NCBI RefSeq assembly: GCF_001434535.1
Contig: NZ_AYYW01000057.1
Coordinates: 1 to 64,000, forward strand
Length of the DNA stretch: 64,000 bases
Direction: 5' to 3'
DNA from: Ligilactobacillus animalis KCTC 3501 = DSM 20602
Lineage (GTDB): Bacteria; Bacillota; Bacilli; Lactobacillales; Lactobacillaceae
The notes below the pieces were generated by a model that saw only the letters and a program-made list of their open reading frames with translations, had not been told where the DNA came from and ran no database searches. The translations under genes and the position numbers were made by a program. Shown piece by piece: positions 51,840-61,259 of the stretch (position 1 is its first letter; every line of letters begins with the position of its first letter).

Positions 51840-52615
51840 TCCCTAAGATAATCCATTACTGTTGGTTTGGCCAAAATGAAATGCCTAAACAGTATCGGCA
51901 ATATATTGAAGGTTGGAAAAAAATTTGTCCCGACTATGAGATCATTGAGTGGAATGAAGAAAATTATGATGTCGAGCAAGTAGCCTATACTGCTCAAGCT
52001 GCCAAAGTCGGTAAGTGGAGTTTTGTCTCTGATTATTTAGGATTTGATGTCGTTTACCGCTATGGTGGGATCTATTTGGATACGGATGTTGAATTACTTC
52101 AAACGTTAGACCACATTTTAGAAAATGATGCTTTTTTTGCGATCGAAGAAAATGAGAGTGGGGCTGAAGTTGCACCAGGATTAGGTTTTGGAGCTAAAAA
52201 AAATCATCCACTATTAAAGCAGCTACGCGATATGTATAATGACTTGGAATTTATCAAAGCCGATGGTTCGTTAAATACAGTCGCGATCCCAGTTTATACC
52301 ACGCAATTGTTGGAAAAGCTGGGCTTTAAACGTCAAGATAAATTACAAAAGTTGGGGGATGTGACGATCTATCCAACGACTTACTTTGCACCAATGGATT
52401 TTTTAACGGGGCAGATAACTCTCAGTCCCGAGACGATCAGCATCCATCACTACAGTGCGTTATGGCAAACACCGACCAATTTACGCCATATTGAGAAGAT
52501 GCGCCGGATCAATCGCCGTTTTGGTAAAAAATGGGGGATGCGGATCAATTTTTTGTGGCGGGTTTGGTGGGCGCTCGAACGCCGGATCAAGAAGTTATGG
52601 GGGGAAAGTAAATGA
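51836..52615 (+). CDS. GT32-type glycosyltransferase
   Basis: This 259-residue protein has the OCH1-like/capsular polysaccharide pattern: MIPKIIHYCWFGQNEMP at the start and a DxD motif in RYGGIYLDTDVELLQ, the metal and nucleotide-sugar binding site. The C-terminus (WALERRIKKLWG) is basic and may touch the membrane. It is coupled to genes on both sides by 4-nt overlaps. Confidence 0.88.
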   Translation: MIPKIIHYCWFGQNEMPKQYRQYIEGWKKICPDYEIIEWNEENYDVEQVAYTAQAAKVGKWSFVSDYLGFDVVYRYGGIYLDTDVELLQTLDHILENDAFFAIEENESGAEVAPGLGFGAKKNHPLLKQLRDMYNDLEFIKADGSLNTVAIPVYTTQLLEKLGFKRQDKLQKLGDVTIYPTTYFAPMDFLTGQITLSPETISIHHYSALWQTPTNLRHIEKMRRINRRFGKKWGMRINFLWRVWWALERRIKKLWGESK

Positions 52616-53562
52616 CAAAGATCAGTGTGATCGTTCCAGTCTATAATGTTGAAGCTTATCTACCAAAATGTGTCTCAAGCTTAGTCAAACAAACTTTCAC
52701 TGATTTTGAAGTTATTTTAGTAAATGACGGGAGTACTGATAGTTCGGCTAAGCTTTGTGAAAATTATGCTGACCAATATCCATCGCTCATCAAAAGTTAT
52801 ACTAAGCCAAATGGTGGGCTATCGGATGCGCGTAATTTTGGGATGCAGTATGCAACTGGACAATATATCATGTTTTTAGATTCAGATGACTATCTTGCGC
52901 CACATGCTTTGACGAATATGTACGCCTTAACTGAAAAAGGAAACAAGAAGATCGTTGAGTGTGATTTTTATTGGGAATATCCGAATAAAAAGATAAAAGA
53001 TCAAGCGCCTAAATATGCTTCACTCAAAGATTATATGATTCGTGGACGTGTGGTCGCTTGGAATAAATTATATTTACGGACATGGCTGTTAGATACAAAA
53101 GTAAAATTTCCCAAGGGAAAACTCTATGAAGATCAAGACTTTTTCTTTAAATTAGTGACTTATTTAACTGATATCACAGACGTAGCCGTTGATAGCGAGT
53201 GTGAAGTTTATTACGTACAACGCCAAACTTCGATCTCATACAGTGAGACGACACGCATCGCTGAAATCTTGTGGATCTATCAAGATATCATTGATTTTTA
53301 TCAAACTAAAGGGCTCTTTGAGACCTATTATCTTGAATTGGAGTATCGTTTTGTGCGAAACTTATTAGGAAATGTTTTATTGCGCAAGGTCGTTAAATTA
53401 AAAGATAAGCAACTAAAGCGTCAACTCTTAGATCAGATCTGGCAACAAAAAAAGATCTGGTTCCCAGATTTTGCTAAAAATCCATATTTGCGTCAAAAAA
53501 GTAAAGTTGATCTATATTTACGTTGTGTCAATCCACTAACTTATCGACTATTTTATCTTTAA
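52612..53562 (+). CDS. GT2 family glycosyltransferase
   Basis: This 316-residue protein has the GT-A fold. SVIVPVYNVEAYLPKCVSSL, VNDGSTDSSAKLC, NGGLSDARNFGM and the FLDSDDYL metal site are visible. It is the last of three consecutive glycosyltransferases, probably assembling a short surface glycan together. No polymerase or flippase is present in the operon. Confidence 0.9.
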   Translation: MTKISVIVPVYNVEAYLPKCVSSLVKQTFTDFEVILVNDGSTDSSAKLCENYADQYPSLIKSYTKPNGGLSDARNFGMQYATGQYIMFLDSDDYLAPHALTNMYALTEKGNKKIVECDFYWEYPNKKIKDQAPKYASLKDYMIRGRVVAWNKLYLRTWLLDTKVKFPKGKLYEDQDFFFKLVTYLTDITDVAVDSECEVYYVQRQTSISYSETTRIAEILWIYQDIIDFYQTKGLFETYYLELEYRFVRNLLGNVLLRKVVKLKDKQLKRQLLDQIWQQKKIWFPDFAKNPYLRQKSKVDLYLRCVNPLTYRLFYL

Positions 53563-53577
53563 AAATGAGGTGAAAAA

Positions 53578-54480
53578 ATGCTAATAGGTTCACATGTCGG
53601 CATGAAGGGTAAGGAAATGTTGCTGGGGGCAGCAAAAGAGGCTGCTAGTTATGAGGCTTCGACCTTTATGATCTATACGGGGGCACCCCAAAATACGCGA
53701 CGTAAACCGATCGCGGAGCTAAATATCGAAGCAGGCCAGGCGTATATGGCAGAACACGGCTTAAGTCAGATCGTTGTTCATGCTCCCTATATCGTTAATC
53801 TAGGTAATACTAAAAAACCGGAAAATTTTGGGTTTGCAGTCGAGTTTTTACGGGCTGAAGTTGAACGGGCTGAAGCTTTAGGAGCAACTCAGATGACGCT
53901 TCATCCCGGAGCCCATGTCGGTGCGGGAGCAAAGGCTGGGATCGAAAGTATTGCTAAGGGCTTAAATGAAGTCATCCGACCTGATCAAAAACTTCAGATC
54001 GCTTTGGAGACGATGGCGGGCAAAGGAACAGAGGTCGGACGGAGCTTTGAAGAATTAGCTCAGATCATCGATTTGGTAAAATATAATGACAAGCTATCCG
54101 TTACTTTGGATACTTGCCATACAAATGATGCAGGCTATGCGATCAAAGACGATTTTTCGGGCGTTTTAACGGAATTTGATAAGATCATTGGTTTAGATCG
54201 ACTAAAAGTGATCCATTTAAATGATTCCTTGAATCCCCAAGGAAGCCATAAGGATCGGCATGCTAATCTAGGGTTTGGGACGATCGGTTTTGACAGTTTA
54301 GCAAAGATCGCTAAACTTGAAGAATTAGCTACACTACCGAAAATCTTGGAAACACCATATGTAGGTCCCGATAAAAATGATCGTTATGCGCCATATGGTT
54401 ATGAGATCGCAATGTTACGCGCAGGTGAATTTGACCCTGAGTTACTCGATAAGATCTACCAAAATAAGGGTAAAAAATAG
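53578..54480 (+). CDS. nfo: Endonuclease IV (AP endonuclease)
   Basis: This 300-residue enzyme incises DNA 5' to abasic sites. It has the zinc-TIM-barrel motifs [48 protein letters not shown] and [16 protein letters not shown]. The start follows AATGAGGTG. It is convergent with ppsR across a shared terminator. Confidence 0.95.
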   Translation: MLIGSHVGMKGKEMLLGAAKEAASYEASTFMIYTGAPQNTRRKPIAELNIEAGQAYMAEHGLSQIVVHAPYIVNLGNTKKPENFGFAVEFLRAEVERAEALGATQMTLHPGAHVGAGAKAGIESIAKGLNEVIRPDQKLQIALETMAGKGTEVGRSFEELAQIIDLVKYNDKLSVTLDTCHTNDAGYAIKDDFSGVLTEFDKIIGLDRLKVIHLNDSLNPQGSHKDRHANLGFGTIGFDSLAKIAKLEELATLPKILETPYVGPDKNDRYAPYGYEIAMLRAGEFDPELLDKIYQNKGKK

Positions 54481-54484
54481 ACAT

Positions 54485-54537
54485 AAAAAAACTAAGATCT
54501 AAATTGAACACGTCAATTTACAGATCTTAGTTTTTTA
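54485..54537. terminator. Bidirectional terminator between nfo and ppsR
   Basis: AAAAAAACTAAGATCT and AGATCTTAGTTTTTT flank a 21-nt loop; the stem has A-runs and T-runs on both sides, suiting both convergent genes. Confidence 0.85.
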
Positions 54538-54538
54538 T

Positions 54539-55354
54539 TTATCTTTGTGCGTTGCTATCCAAACTTTCAGTAATTATCGTTGCAGTCTCTTCGATCGATT
54601 TGTGGGCCACGTTGATCACAGGACAACCAAGTTTTTTGTAAAGTTCGTTAGCAAAATTCAATTCGCTTTCGATGTTGTTGATGTTTGAGTAGTGTGTATC
54701 TGGATCAAGACCATAAGAGATCATCCGTTCACGTCGGATCCCATTTAAGATCTCAGGGTCGTTAGTCAAACCAAAGATCTTGTTCGGATCGACTTTATAG
54801 ATCTCTTCTGGGATTTGCGCCTTAGGAACAAGGGGTAAGTTAGCCACTTTATAGCCACGATTAGCTAGGAAAAGTGACAACGGAGTCTTCGATGTCCGCG
54901 AGATCCCCAATAAGACCAGATCTGCCTTTAAAAAGCCAGCTGGGTCTTTACCATCGTCATAGGTAACAGCAAATTCAAGAGCTTCGATCCGATTGAAATA
55001 TTCTTTATCGGTATTGTGATTGATCCCAGCTTTTTGTAATGGTTTTTCACCGGCTTTTTGTGAGAATTTTTGGATAACATCACTTAAAGCATCGATCACG
55101 GCTAAACCATTTTCTTGGCAGTAGTTATTTACAAAAGTCGATAGTTCTGGATCGACGAAAGTATGCACGATGATAGCAGATTCACGTTTGGCCTTGTTCA
55201 TGATCCCTTGGACCAAAGAAACAGTCTTGATCAATGGGTAACGTTGGATCTTGAAATCTGCGTTAGGAAATTGGACACTAGCAGCTTCGGCGATCGCATA
55301 GGCGGTCTCCCCGAGTGAATCTGAGATCGCATAAACATGTAATTCATTTGACAT
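54539..55354 (-). CDS. ppsR: PpsR-type pyruvate, phosphate dikinase regulator (DUF299)
   Basis: This 271-residue protein belongs to the ADP-dependent kinase/phosphorylase family that switches pyruvate, phosphate dikinase or PEP synthetase on and off. The P-loop-like ADP site is GISRTSKTPLSLFLANRG, and the N-terminal YAISDSLGETAYAIAEA is typical. The start follows AGGGAGGCA on the minus strand. The target dikinase is not encoded in this window. Confidence 0.9.
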   Translation of the reverse strand: MSNELHVYAISDSLGETAYAIAEAASVQFPNADFKIQRYPLIKTVSLVQGIMNKAKRESAIIVHTFVDPELSTFVNNYCQENGLAVIDALSDVIQKFSQKAGEKPLQKAGINHNTDKEYFNRIEALEFAVTYDDGKDPAGFLKADLVLLGISRTSKTPLSLFLANRGYKVANLPLVPKAQIPEEIYKVDPNKIFGLTNDPEILNGIRRERMISYGLDPDTHYSNINNIESELNFANELYKKLGCPVINVAHKSIEETATIITESLDSNAQR

Positions 55355-55535
55355 AAAAATGCCTCCCTTAATTATGATAAAGTGTTAAAAAACGACTTAT
55401 TCTATGAAAAATTATAGCCTATCTAACAAGTGATTCCAAGAAAAATGGCTAGGGTAAAAAAAACTGTAAAACTTTAACTTTTCACCGGTCGGATCATAAA
55501 TGAACACTAATTATGTAAAAGTTTATAAAGTTATG

Positions 55536-55565
55536 TTGACTCTAACTTTTAATTTAGTTTATAAT
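55536..55565 (+). promoter_or_regulatory. Promoter of rpsU-yqeY
   Basis: TTGACT at 55536-55541 and TATAAT at 55560-55565 are spaced by 18 nt. The upstream sequence is AT-rich, as expected of a strong ribosomal promoter. Confidence 0.8.
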
Positions 55566-55633
55566 GGAAAGGAACTGTTGAGGTTTGTACAATTAAGACG
55601 GTTACATTTAAGCTCGGAGGGAGGGAAACAACC

Positions 55634-55819
55634 ATGTCAAAGACAGTCGTTCGTAAAAACGAATCTCTTGATGACGCTCTTCGTCGCTTCAAACGTTCCG
55701 TTTCAAAAACAGGTACTTTGCAAGAATATCGGAAACGTGAATTCTACGAGAAGCCAAGTGTAAAACGTAAGAAAAAATCCGAAGCAGCAAGAAAGCGCAA
55801 AAATAAGCGTCGTTTCTAG
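55634..55819 (+). CDS. rpsU: 30S ribosomal protein S21
   Basis: This 61-residue very basic protein reads [20 protein letters not shown] and ends with a Lys/Arg-rich tail. It sits by the anti-Shine-Dalgarno end of 16S rRNA. The start follows CGGAGGGAGGG. It is paired with yqeY as in other Firmicutes. Confidence 0.97.
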   Translation: MSKTVVRKNESLDDALRRFKRSVSKTGTLQEYRKREFYEKPSVKRKKKSEAARKRKNKRRF

Positions 55820-55840
55820 TTTCTAGAGGAGGCTAATGTG

Positions 55841-56287
55841 ATGAGTTTATTAGATTCATTACAAAAAGATATGGTAGCTGCAATGAAAGCTAAGGATAAG
55901 GGCCGTTTGGCAACTGTTCGGATGCTCAAAGCTGCAGTTACAAATGAACAAATCAACGTTGGACACGACTTGACTCCTGATGAAGAAGTAAGCGTGTTAT
56001 CTCGTGAGTTGAAGCAACGCAAGGATTCTTTAGAAGAATTCAAGGCTGCTGGGCGTGATGAAGCTGTCCAAAAACTCGAAGAAGAGATCAAAGTTGTTGA
56101 AGGTTACTTGCCAAAACAACTCAGTGCAGATGAAGTAAAGGCCGTTGTTGAAGAAACGATCAATCAGGTTGGAGCAACATCAAAAGCTGACTTCGGTAAA
56201 GTAATGGGGGCAGTGATGCCTAAGTTAAAGGGTAAAGCTGATGGTAAATTAGTCAACTCTACCGTAATGTCATTGCTTAATAAATAA
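55841..56287 (+). CDS. yqeY: YqeY (GatB_Yqey domain) protein
   Basis: This 148-residue protein resembles the C-terminal domain of GatB. LATVRMLKAAVTNEQI, DEEVSVLSRELKQRKDSLEEF and YLPKQLS are visible. Its role is not settled; it may relate to tRNA amidotransferase-like binding. I chose the ATG at 55841, 8 nt after AGAGGAGG, over the GTG at 55838. Confidence 0.9.
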   Translation: MSLLDSLQKDMVAAMKAKDKGRLATVRMLKAAVTNEQINVGHDLTPDEEVSVLSRELKQRKDSLEEFKAAGRDEAVQKLEEEIKVVEGYLPKQLSADEVKAVVEETINQVGATSKADFGKVMGAVMPKLKGKADGKLVNSTVMSLLNK

Positions 56288-56293
56288 GCAAAG

Positions 56294-56322
56294 AGTCGAG
56301 ATGCTAGATCTCGGCTTTTTTC
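56294..56322 (+). terminator. Terminator after yqeY
   Basis: AGTCGAGAT pairs with ATCTCGGCT and is followed by TTTTTT. Confidence 0.7.
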
Positions 56323-56347
56323 TTATTTGTTCAAGTTTACTTTGAAT

Positions 56348-56376
56348 TTGATTATCGAATTGATAATCAGTATAAT
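56348..56376 (+). promoter_or_regulatory. Promoter of phoH-ybeY-dgkA-era
   Basis: TTGATT at 56348-56353 and TATAAT at 56371-56376 with a 17-nt spacer. Confidence 0.75.
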
Positions 56377-56410
56377 TGGGATTATAAAGTATGATAAGGG
56401 AGATGGGCGA

Positions 56411-57394
56411 TTGAGCGCAGAACAATTAGTCGAAAAAAGTTTCGTTCTCAACGATTCTCAATTGCAAATTTCGCTGTCGGGCATCAATGACAGCCATTTT
56501 AAATTGATCGAAGAAGGCCAAGATGTGGTATTAAAGCCTTTCGGTGGTACGATAAAGATCACCGGTACTGAAGAAAACGTTGATCTAGTCTATCAGATAT
56601 TGAGTGAGTTGACGGGACTTTTACGTAAAAAAATCACTATAAGTAGTGCAGATATTGTGTCAGCGATGAAGATGGCACAGCGCGGAACATTAGAGTATTT
56701 TAAAGATCTCTATACTGAAGAGTTATTAAAAGACCGTCGGGGACGTTCGATCCGGGTCAAAAATTATGGGCAACGCCAGTATGTGCAAGAGATCAAGCAT
56801 AAAGATCTTGTGTTTGGGATCGGACCTGCCGGAACAGGTAAGACTTATTTAGCCGTTGTAATGGCTGTTGCTGCCCTAAAGCGTCATGAAGTTGAACGGT
56901 TGATCTTGACGCGTCCAGCAGTCGAAGCAGGCGAATCATTGGGCTTTTTACCGGGTGATCTTAAAGAAAAAGTTGATCCGTATTTACGTCCGATCTATGA
57001 TGCGCTAAATTCGATCTTAGGGGCAGAACACACGGAACGCTTGATCGACCGCGGTGTGATCGAGATCGCGCCTTTAGCTTATATGCGGGGACGCACGTTA
57101 GACAATGCTTTTGTTATCTTGGATGAAGCTCAAAACACGACTAGAGCGCAAATGAAGATGTTTTTGACGCGCCTTGGCTTTGGTTCTAAAATGATCATCA
57201 ATGGTGATAAATCACAGATCGATCTACCTAAGGGGCACAGTCAAAGTGGTTTGGTCGATGCGGAAAAGATCTTGCAGGGCTCCCCGTACATCGGCTTTGT
57301 AAAATTTGATTCTGCCGATGTTGTGCGCCATCCGGTCGTATCTGAGATCATTCGTGCATACGATAACTATAATTCAATGGAAAATGAGGAATAA
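56411..57394 (+). CDS. phoH: PhoH family ATPase
   Basis: This 327-residue protein has a P-loop ATPase domain of the PhoH family: Walker A GPAGTGKTYLAV, Walker B FVILDEAQNTT and the RPAVEAGESLGFLPGDLKEK signature. The N-terminal part has a KH-like region. In the conserved phoH-ybeY-dgkA-era order it is thought to take part in RNA handling. The start is TTG at 56411 behind AAGGGAGATGGG; the frame stays open upstream across the promoter, so a start there is unlikely. Confidence 0.92.
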   Translation: MSAEQLVEKSFVLNDSQLQISLSGINDSHFKLIEEGQDVVLKPFGGTIKITGTEENVDLVYQILSELTGLLRKKITISSADIVSAMKMAQRGTLEYFKDLYTEELLKDRRGRSIRVKNYGQRQYVQEIKHKDLVFGIGPAGTGKTYLAVVMAVAALKRHEVERLILTRPAVEAGESLGFLPGDLKEKVDPYLRPIYDALNSILGAEHTERLIDRGVIEIAPLAYMRGRTLDNAFVILDEAQNTTRAQMKMFLTRLGFGSKMIINGDKSQIDLPKGHSQSGLVDAEKILQGSPYIGFVKFDSADVVRHPVVSEIIRAYDNYNSMENEE

Positions 57395-57396
57395 AA

Positions 57397-57876
57397 ATGG
57401 ATCTGGAAGTTTATGATAATACTGAGCAAGTTTCAAGTGAGTGGAAGACGCTCATTTGCGAGATCTTGGACTTTGCGGGTGATTATCTCAAGTTACCCTC
57501 AAATACTGAAATGTCAGTCACTTTGATGGATAATGCTGAAATCCATCGGATCAACAAAGAATATCGTGGTGTTGATAAACCAACTGATGTGATCAGTTTT
57601 GCGATCGAAGAGGAAGATCCAAATGAGGTTCCAATCATTTTACCGGACGAAGCTGATTTCGAGATCCCTAAAAATATTGGGGATATCATGGTTTCGGTCG
57701 ATAAAGTCAAAGAACAAGCTGAGTATTTAGGACATTCGCAGGAAAGAGAATTGGGCTTTTTAGTTGTTCATGGTTTTTTACATCTCAATGGCTACGACCA
57801 CATGCAAGCTGAAGACGAAAAGGAAATGTTTGGCTTGCAAAGAGAAATTCTCGAGGCGTATGGACTTAAACGATAA
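57397..57876 (+). CDS. ybeY: Endoribonuclease YbeY (rRNA maturation)
   Basis: This 159-residue metalloprotein acts in 16S rRNA 3' maturation and ribosome quality control. The zinc motif is VVHGFLHLNGYDH. The central region contains NKEYRGVDKPTDVISFA, typical of the family. It starts 2 nt after phoH and overlaps dgkA by 17 nt. Confidence 0.95.
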   Translation: MDLEVYDNTEQVSSEWKTLICEILDFAGDYLKLPSNTEMSVTLMDNAEIHRINKEYRGVDKPTDVISFAIEEEDPNEVPIILPDEADFEIPKNIGDIMVSVDKVKEQAEYLGHSQERELGFLVVHGFLHLNGYDHMQAEDEKEMFGLQREILEAYGLKR

Positions 57877-58270
57877 AGAACAAAAACAGCCGGTCAACAG
57901 CTGGAAAAACCGCCATTTTTTCCAGTCCTTGCGTTATGCGCTCGTTGGCTTGAAAACGGCTTATAGAGAAGAGCGTAATCTGCGGTTTCATGTGAGTGCG
58001 ATAACTTTGGTCGTGATTATGGGACTCATTTTTAATGTGACCATCAGTGAGTGGCTCTGGCTATTTTTGAGTATTTTTTTGGTGATCTCCAGTGAAGTCT
58101 GGAATTCTGCCATCGAAAATGTCGTTGATCTAGCTACAAACTATAAACGACATCCACTTGCCAAAAAAGCTAAAGATATGGCGGCTGCAGCGGTCTTACT
58201 GGCAGCGATCTTTTCTTTGATCACAGCAACATTGATCTTTGGTCCACATATTTGGCAATTATTTAACTGA
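57860..58270 (+). CDS. dgkA: Undecaprenol/diacylglycerol kinase family protein
   Basis: This 136-residue membrane kinase has three hydrophobic segments and the family motif [15 protein letters not shown]. In Gram-positives the family mainly phosphorylates undecaprenol to recycle the lipid carrier made by UppS. The ATG at 57860 lies inside the end of ybeY; the N-terminal soluble part [19 protein letters not shown] precedes the conserved [20 protein letters not shown]. Confidence 0.9.
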   Translation: MDLNDKEQKQPVNSWKNRHFFQSLRYALVGLKTAYREERNLRFHVSAITLVVIMGLIFNVTISEWLWLFLSIFLVISSEVWNSAIENVVDLATNYKRHPLAKKAKDMAAAAVLLAAIFSLITATLIFGPHIWQLFN

Positions 58271-58293
58271 TATTAATTAGGGAAGTGTATGTT

Positions 58294-59196
58294 TTGGAAG
58301 AAAAATTTCATTCAGGTTTTATTGCGATCGTAGGGCGGCCTAACGTTGGCAAATCGACTTTTTTAAATAATGTGGTCGGACAAAAGATCGCGATCATGAG
58401 CGACAAAGCTCAAACAACACGCAATAAGATCCAAGGGGTATATACCACTGATAATGCACAGATCGTGTTCATTGATACTCCTGGGATCCATAAACCACAT
58501 AGTCGTTTAGGCGATTTTATGGTCAAGTCGGCGCTTTCGACGCTTAATGAAGTTGATGCAGTGATCTTCATGGTCAATGCGGAACAAAAACGCGGTCGGG
58601 GCGATGATTTCATCATTGAACGACTAAAAAATGTTAAAAAGCCGATCTATTTAGTGATCAACAAGATCGATAAAATCCATCCCGATCATTTATTAGAAGT
58701 GATGGATGATTACCGGGATACTTTAGACTACAAAGACGTCTTCCCGATCTCGGCTTTGAATGGCAATAACTGTGCTGAATTAGTCCACGATCTAGTTGAA
58801 GATCTGCCGGAAGGTCCGCAATATTATCCTGAAGATCAAGTTACTGATCATCCCGAACGTTTTATTGTCAGCGAATTGATCCGCGAAAAAGTTCTGCAAT
58901 TGACACGTGAAGAAGTGCCACATTCCGTTGCCGTTGTTGTCGATCGGATCAAGCGCGAAGATGATGAAAAAGTTTTGATCCAAGCAACTATTGTGGTCGA
59001 ACGTTCCAGTCAAAAGGGAATTATCATCGGTAAAGGTGGTAAGATGCTAAAAGAGATCGGGACAAGAGCGCGTAAAGAGATCGAATTTATGTTAGGTGAT
59101 AAAGTCTTTTTAGAGCTTTGGGTCAAAGTTCAACCTAATTGGAAAGACCGTCAAGTCGATCTAAAAGCGTTTGGTTACCGACAAGATGATTATTAA
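58294..59196 (+). CDS. era: GTPase Era
   Basis: This 300-residue GTPase binds 16S rRNA during 30S assembly. G motifs are [19 protein letters not shown] and NKIDK; a C-terminal KH domain is visible as [15 protein letters not shown]. The start is TTG at 58294, 8 nt after AGGGAAG; the upstream GTG at 58285 overlaps that box. It is conserved next to dgkA and recO. Confidence 0.95.
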   Translation: MEEKFHSGFIAIVGRPNVGKSTFLNNVVGQKIAIMSDKAQTTRNKIQGVYTTDNAQIVFIDTPGIHKPHSRLGDFMVKSALSTLNEVDAVIFMVNAEQKRGRGDDFIIERLKNVKKPIYLVINKIDKIHPDHLLEVMDDYRDTLDYKDVFPISALNGNNCAELVHDLVEDLPEGPQYYPEDQVTDHPERFIVSELIREKVLQLTREEVPHSVAVVVDRIKREDDEKVLIQATIVVERSSQKGIIIGKGGKMLKEIGTRARKEIEFMLGDKVFLELWVKVQPNWKDRQVDLKAFGYRQDDY

Positions 59197-59203
59197 TTAA
59201 GGA

Positions 59204-59230
59204 AAAGAGGGGATGATTCTCCTCTTTTTT
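59204..59230 (+). terminator. Hairpin between era and recO
   Basis: AAAGAGGGGA pairs with TCTCCTCTTT around a TGAT loop, with a T-tract. It would partly separate recO from era. Confidence 0.65.
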
Positions 59231-59251
59231 GAGATTTTTGGGGGTAAAAAG

Positions 59252-60034
59252 ATGGTGCTACAACAAGGCGTAGAGTTTTTAGGGATCGTGGTCTCACGTA
59301 AAGACTATAAGGAACGCGATATGTTGGTCAAAATTTTGACCGATAAATATGGCTTTAAAACTTTTTTTGTCCGTGGAGTGCGTAAGCGGGGCTTTAAATT
59401 AGGAGCAGCGATCCTGCCTTTTACCCATGGGACCTATCTTGGAAGTATCAGTGATGAGGGGTTGTCATTTATCACGACGACCCGTGACATCAGCCAATAT
59501 CAACAAATCACCCAGGATATCGAGTTGAATGCCTATGCTTCGTATATCTTAAGTTTAGTAGAACGAGCTCTAACGACGGAAGATCTTGTGAATTTAAGTT
59601 GGTTTTTAAGAGTCAAAAAGGCACTTGAGTTGATCGATGAGGGCTTTGATCCTGCGATCATCACTAATATCATCGAGATCCAGTTACTTACCAGTTTTGG
59701 GGTCAGACCGCGACTTGAAAGCTGTGTTATTTGCCAAAATACGGAGCGTTTATTTGATTATTCAGAAAGTTATGGTGGTTTGTTGTGTCAGCAACATTGG
59801 CATTTAGATCCCCATCGGTTGCATTTGGATCAGCGGACAGTCTATTATTTACGCCTACTATCAGTTGTAGATCTGGAGCGGTTGAATTCGATCAAGGTCA
59901 AGGACCAGACTAAAGCTAATTTAAGAAAAACTTTGGATGAGATCTATGAACATCAAGTTGGAATTTACGTGCCAGCAAAAAAATTTCTTGATCAAATGTC
60001 GTCATGGGACCAATTTTTTAAGGATAATAAGTGA
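59252..60034 (+). CDS. recO: DNA repair protein RecO
   Basis: This 260-residue protein loads RecA onto SSB-coated DNA with RecR. An N-terminal OB fold (EFLGIVVSRKDYKERDMLVK) is followed by a helical part with a possible zinc site (CVICQ then CQQHWH). The start is ATG at 59252 behind GGGGGTAAAAAG; the frame open upstream overlaps the hairpin. Confidence 0.92.
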   Translation: MVLQQGVEFLGIVVSRKDYKERDMLVKILTDKYGFKTFFVRGVRKRGFKLGAAILPFTHGTYLGSISDEGLSFITTTRDISQYQQITQDIELNAYASYILSLVERALTTEDLVNLSWFLRVKKALELIDEGFDPAIITNIIEIQLLTSFGVRPRLESCVICQNTERLFDYSESYGGLLCQQHWHLDPHRLHLDQRTVYYLRLLSVVDLERLNSIKVKDQTKANLRKTLDEIYEHQVGIYVPAKKFLDQMSSWDQFFKDNK

Positions 60035-60053
60035 TTTTACAACTAAATATGAC

Positions 60054-60082
60054 TTGACAAAAAAACGCGGTTAAACTATCCT
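60054..60082 (+). promoter_or_regulatory. Promoter of glyQ-glyS
   Basis: TTGACA at 60054-60059 and TATCCT at 60077-60082 are spaced by 17 nt. Confidence 0.75.
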
Positions 60083-60089
60083 AAAAATA

Positions 60090-60296
60090 TCAATAATGAG
60101 ACGTTGATAGAAGAGGATCGGTCTAAGGATAGAGTTAGCGAGTCTGAGATGGTGAAAGCAGATATCTATTGAGACATGATTGGCACTTTTGGAGTCTTAA
60201 CGAATTAAGCTGCTAGTTATACTAGAAGTAGGGTGGAACCGCGATTTTCGAAAATCGTCCCTATGTAGCCAAAGGCGCTACATAGGGACTTTTTTG
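60090..60296 (+). promoter_or_regulatory. Glycine T-box leader with terminator
   Basis: The apical GATGGTGAAAG, a likely glycine specifier GGC at 60182-60184, the T-box AGGGTGGAACCGCG (60230-60243) and the terminator GTCCCTATGTAGC/GCTACATAGGGAC with T-tract (60257-60295) are in order. Uncharged tRNA-Gly should antiterminate glyQS expression. Confidence 0.92.
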
Positions 60297-60341
60297 TGCG
60301 TTATTTGGCTGATTCGAAAATAAATCTTTGGAGGCAAAAAG

Positions 60342-61259
60342 ATGGCAGATAAATTGTCAATGCAAGATATTATTTTGACATTACAACAGTTTTGGGCAAA
60401 GCAAGGCTGTATGTTAATGCAATCCTATGATACAGAAAAAGGGGCTGGTACGATGAGTCCCTATACTTTCTTACGTGCGATCGGACCAGAACCTTGGAAC
60501 GTTGCCTATGTTGAACCTTCACGTCGCCCAGCTGACGGTCGTTATGGTGAAAACCCTAATCGTTTATACCAACATCATCAATTCCAAGTGATCATGAAAC
60601 CTTCGCCAGACAACATCCAAGAACTTTATTTGGATAGTTTACGTGCCTTAGGGATCGATCCTTTAGAACATGATATTCGGTTTGTTGAAGATAACTGGGA
60701 AAACCCATCAATGGGTTGTGCCGGTGTTGGTTGGGAAGTTTGGCTCGACGGGATGGAGATCACCCAATTTACTTATTTCCAACAAGTCGGGGGCTTAGAA
60801 GTTCGTCCAGTTGCCGTTGAAGTAACTTATGGGCTCGAACGTTTATCCTCTTACATTCAAGACGTTAATTCAGTATTTGAGCTTGAATGGGCCGATGGAG
60901 TCAAATACGGTGATATCTTCAAAGAACCTGAATTTGAACATTCCAAGTATTCATTTGAAGAAAGCAACCAAGAGATGTTGTTTGAATTATTTGACACTTA
61001 TGAAAAAGAAGCTAAAAAGCAGATCGAAAATGGTCTAGTTCACCCAGCTTATGACTATATCCTAAAATGTAGCCATACCTTTAACTTATTAGATGCTCGT
61101 GGTGCAGTTTCTGTAACTGAACGTGCTGGTTATTTATCACGGATCAGAAATATGGCTCGAATGGTCGCTCGGGCTTTTGTGGCTGAACGTAAGAAATTGG
61201 GTTATCCATTGATCAAAGATGAAGCTTTACGCGCTAAATTGTTAGAGGAGGACAAATAA
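60342..61259 (+). CDS. glyQ: Glycyl-tRNA synthetase alpha subunit
   Basis: This 305-residue catalytic subunit is of the bacterial alpha2-beta2 enzyme. It starts [19 protein letters not shown] and contains the conserved [17 protein letters not shown]. The start follows TTGGAGGCAAAAAG. The stop overlaps the glyS start (TAATGG). Confidence 0.97.
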   Translation: MADKLSMQDIILTLQQFWAKQGCMLMQSYDTEKGAGTMSPYTFLRAIGPEPWNVAYVEPSRRPADGRYGENPNRLYQHHQFQVIMKPSPDNIQELYLDSLRALGIDPLEHDIRFVEDNWENPSMGCAGVGWEVWLDGMEITQFTYFQQVGGLEVRPVAVEVTYGLERLSSYIQDVNSVFELEWADGVKYGDIFKEPEFEHSKYSFEESNQEMLFELFDTYEKEAKKQIENGLVHPAYDYILKCSHTFNLLDARGAVSVTERAGYLSRIRNMARMVARAFVAERKKLGYPLIKDEALRAKLLEEDK

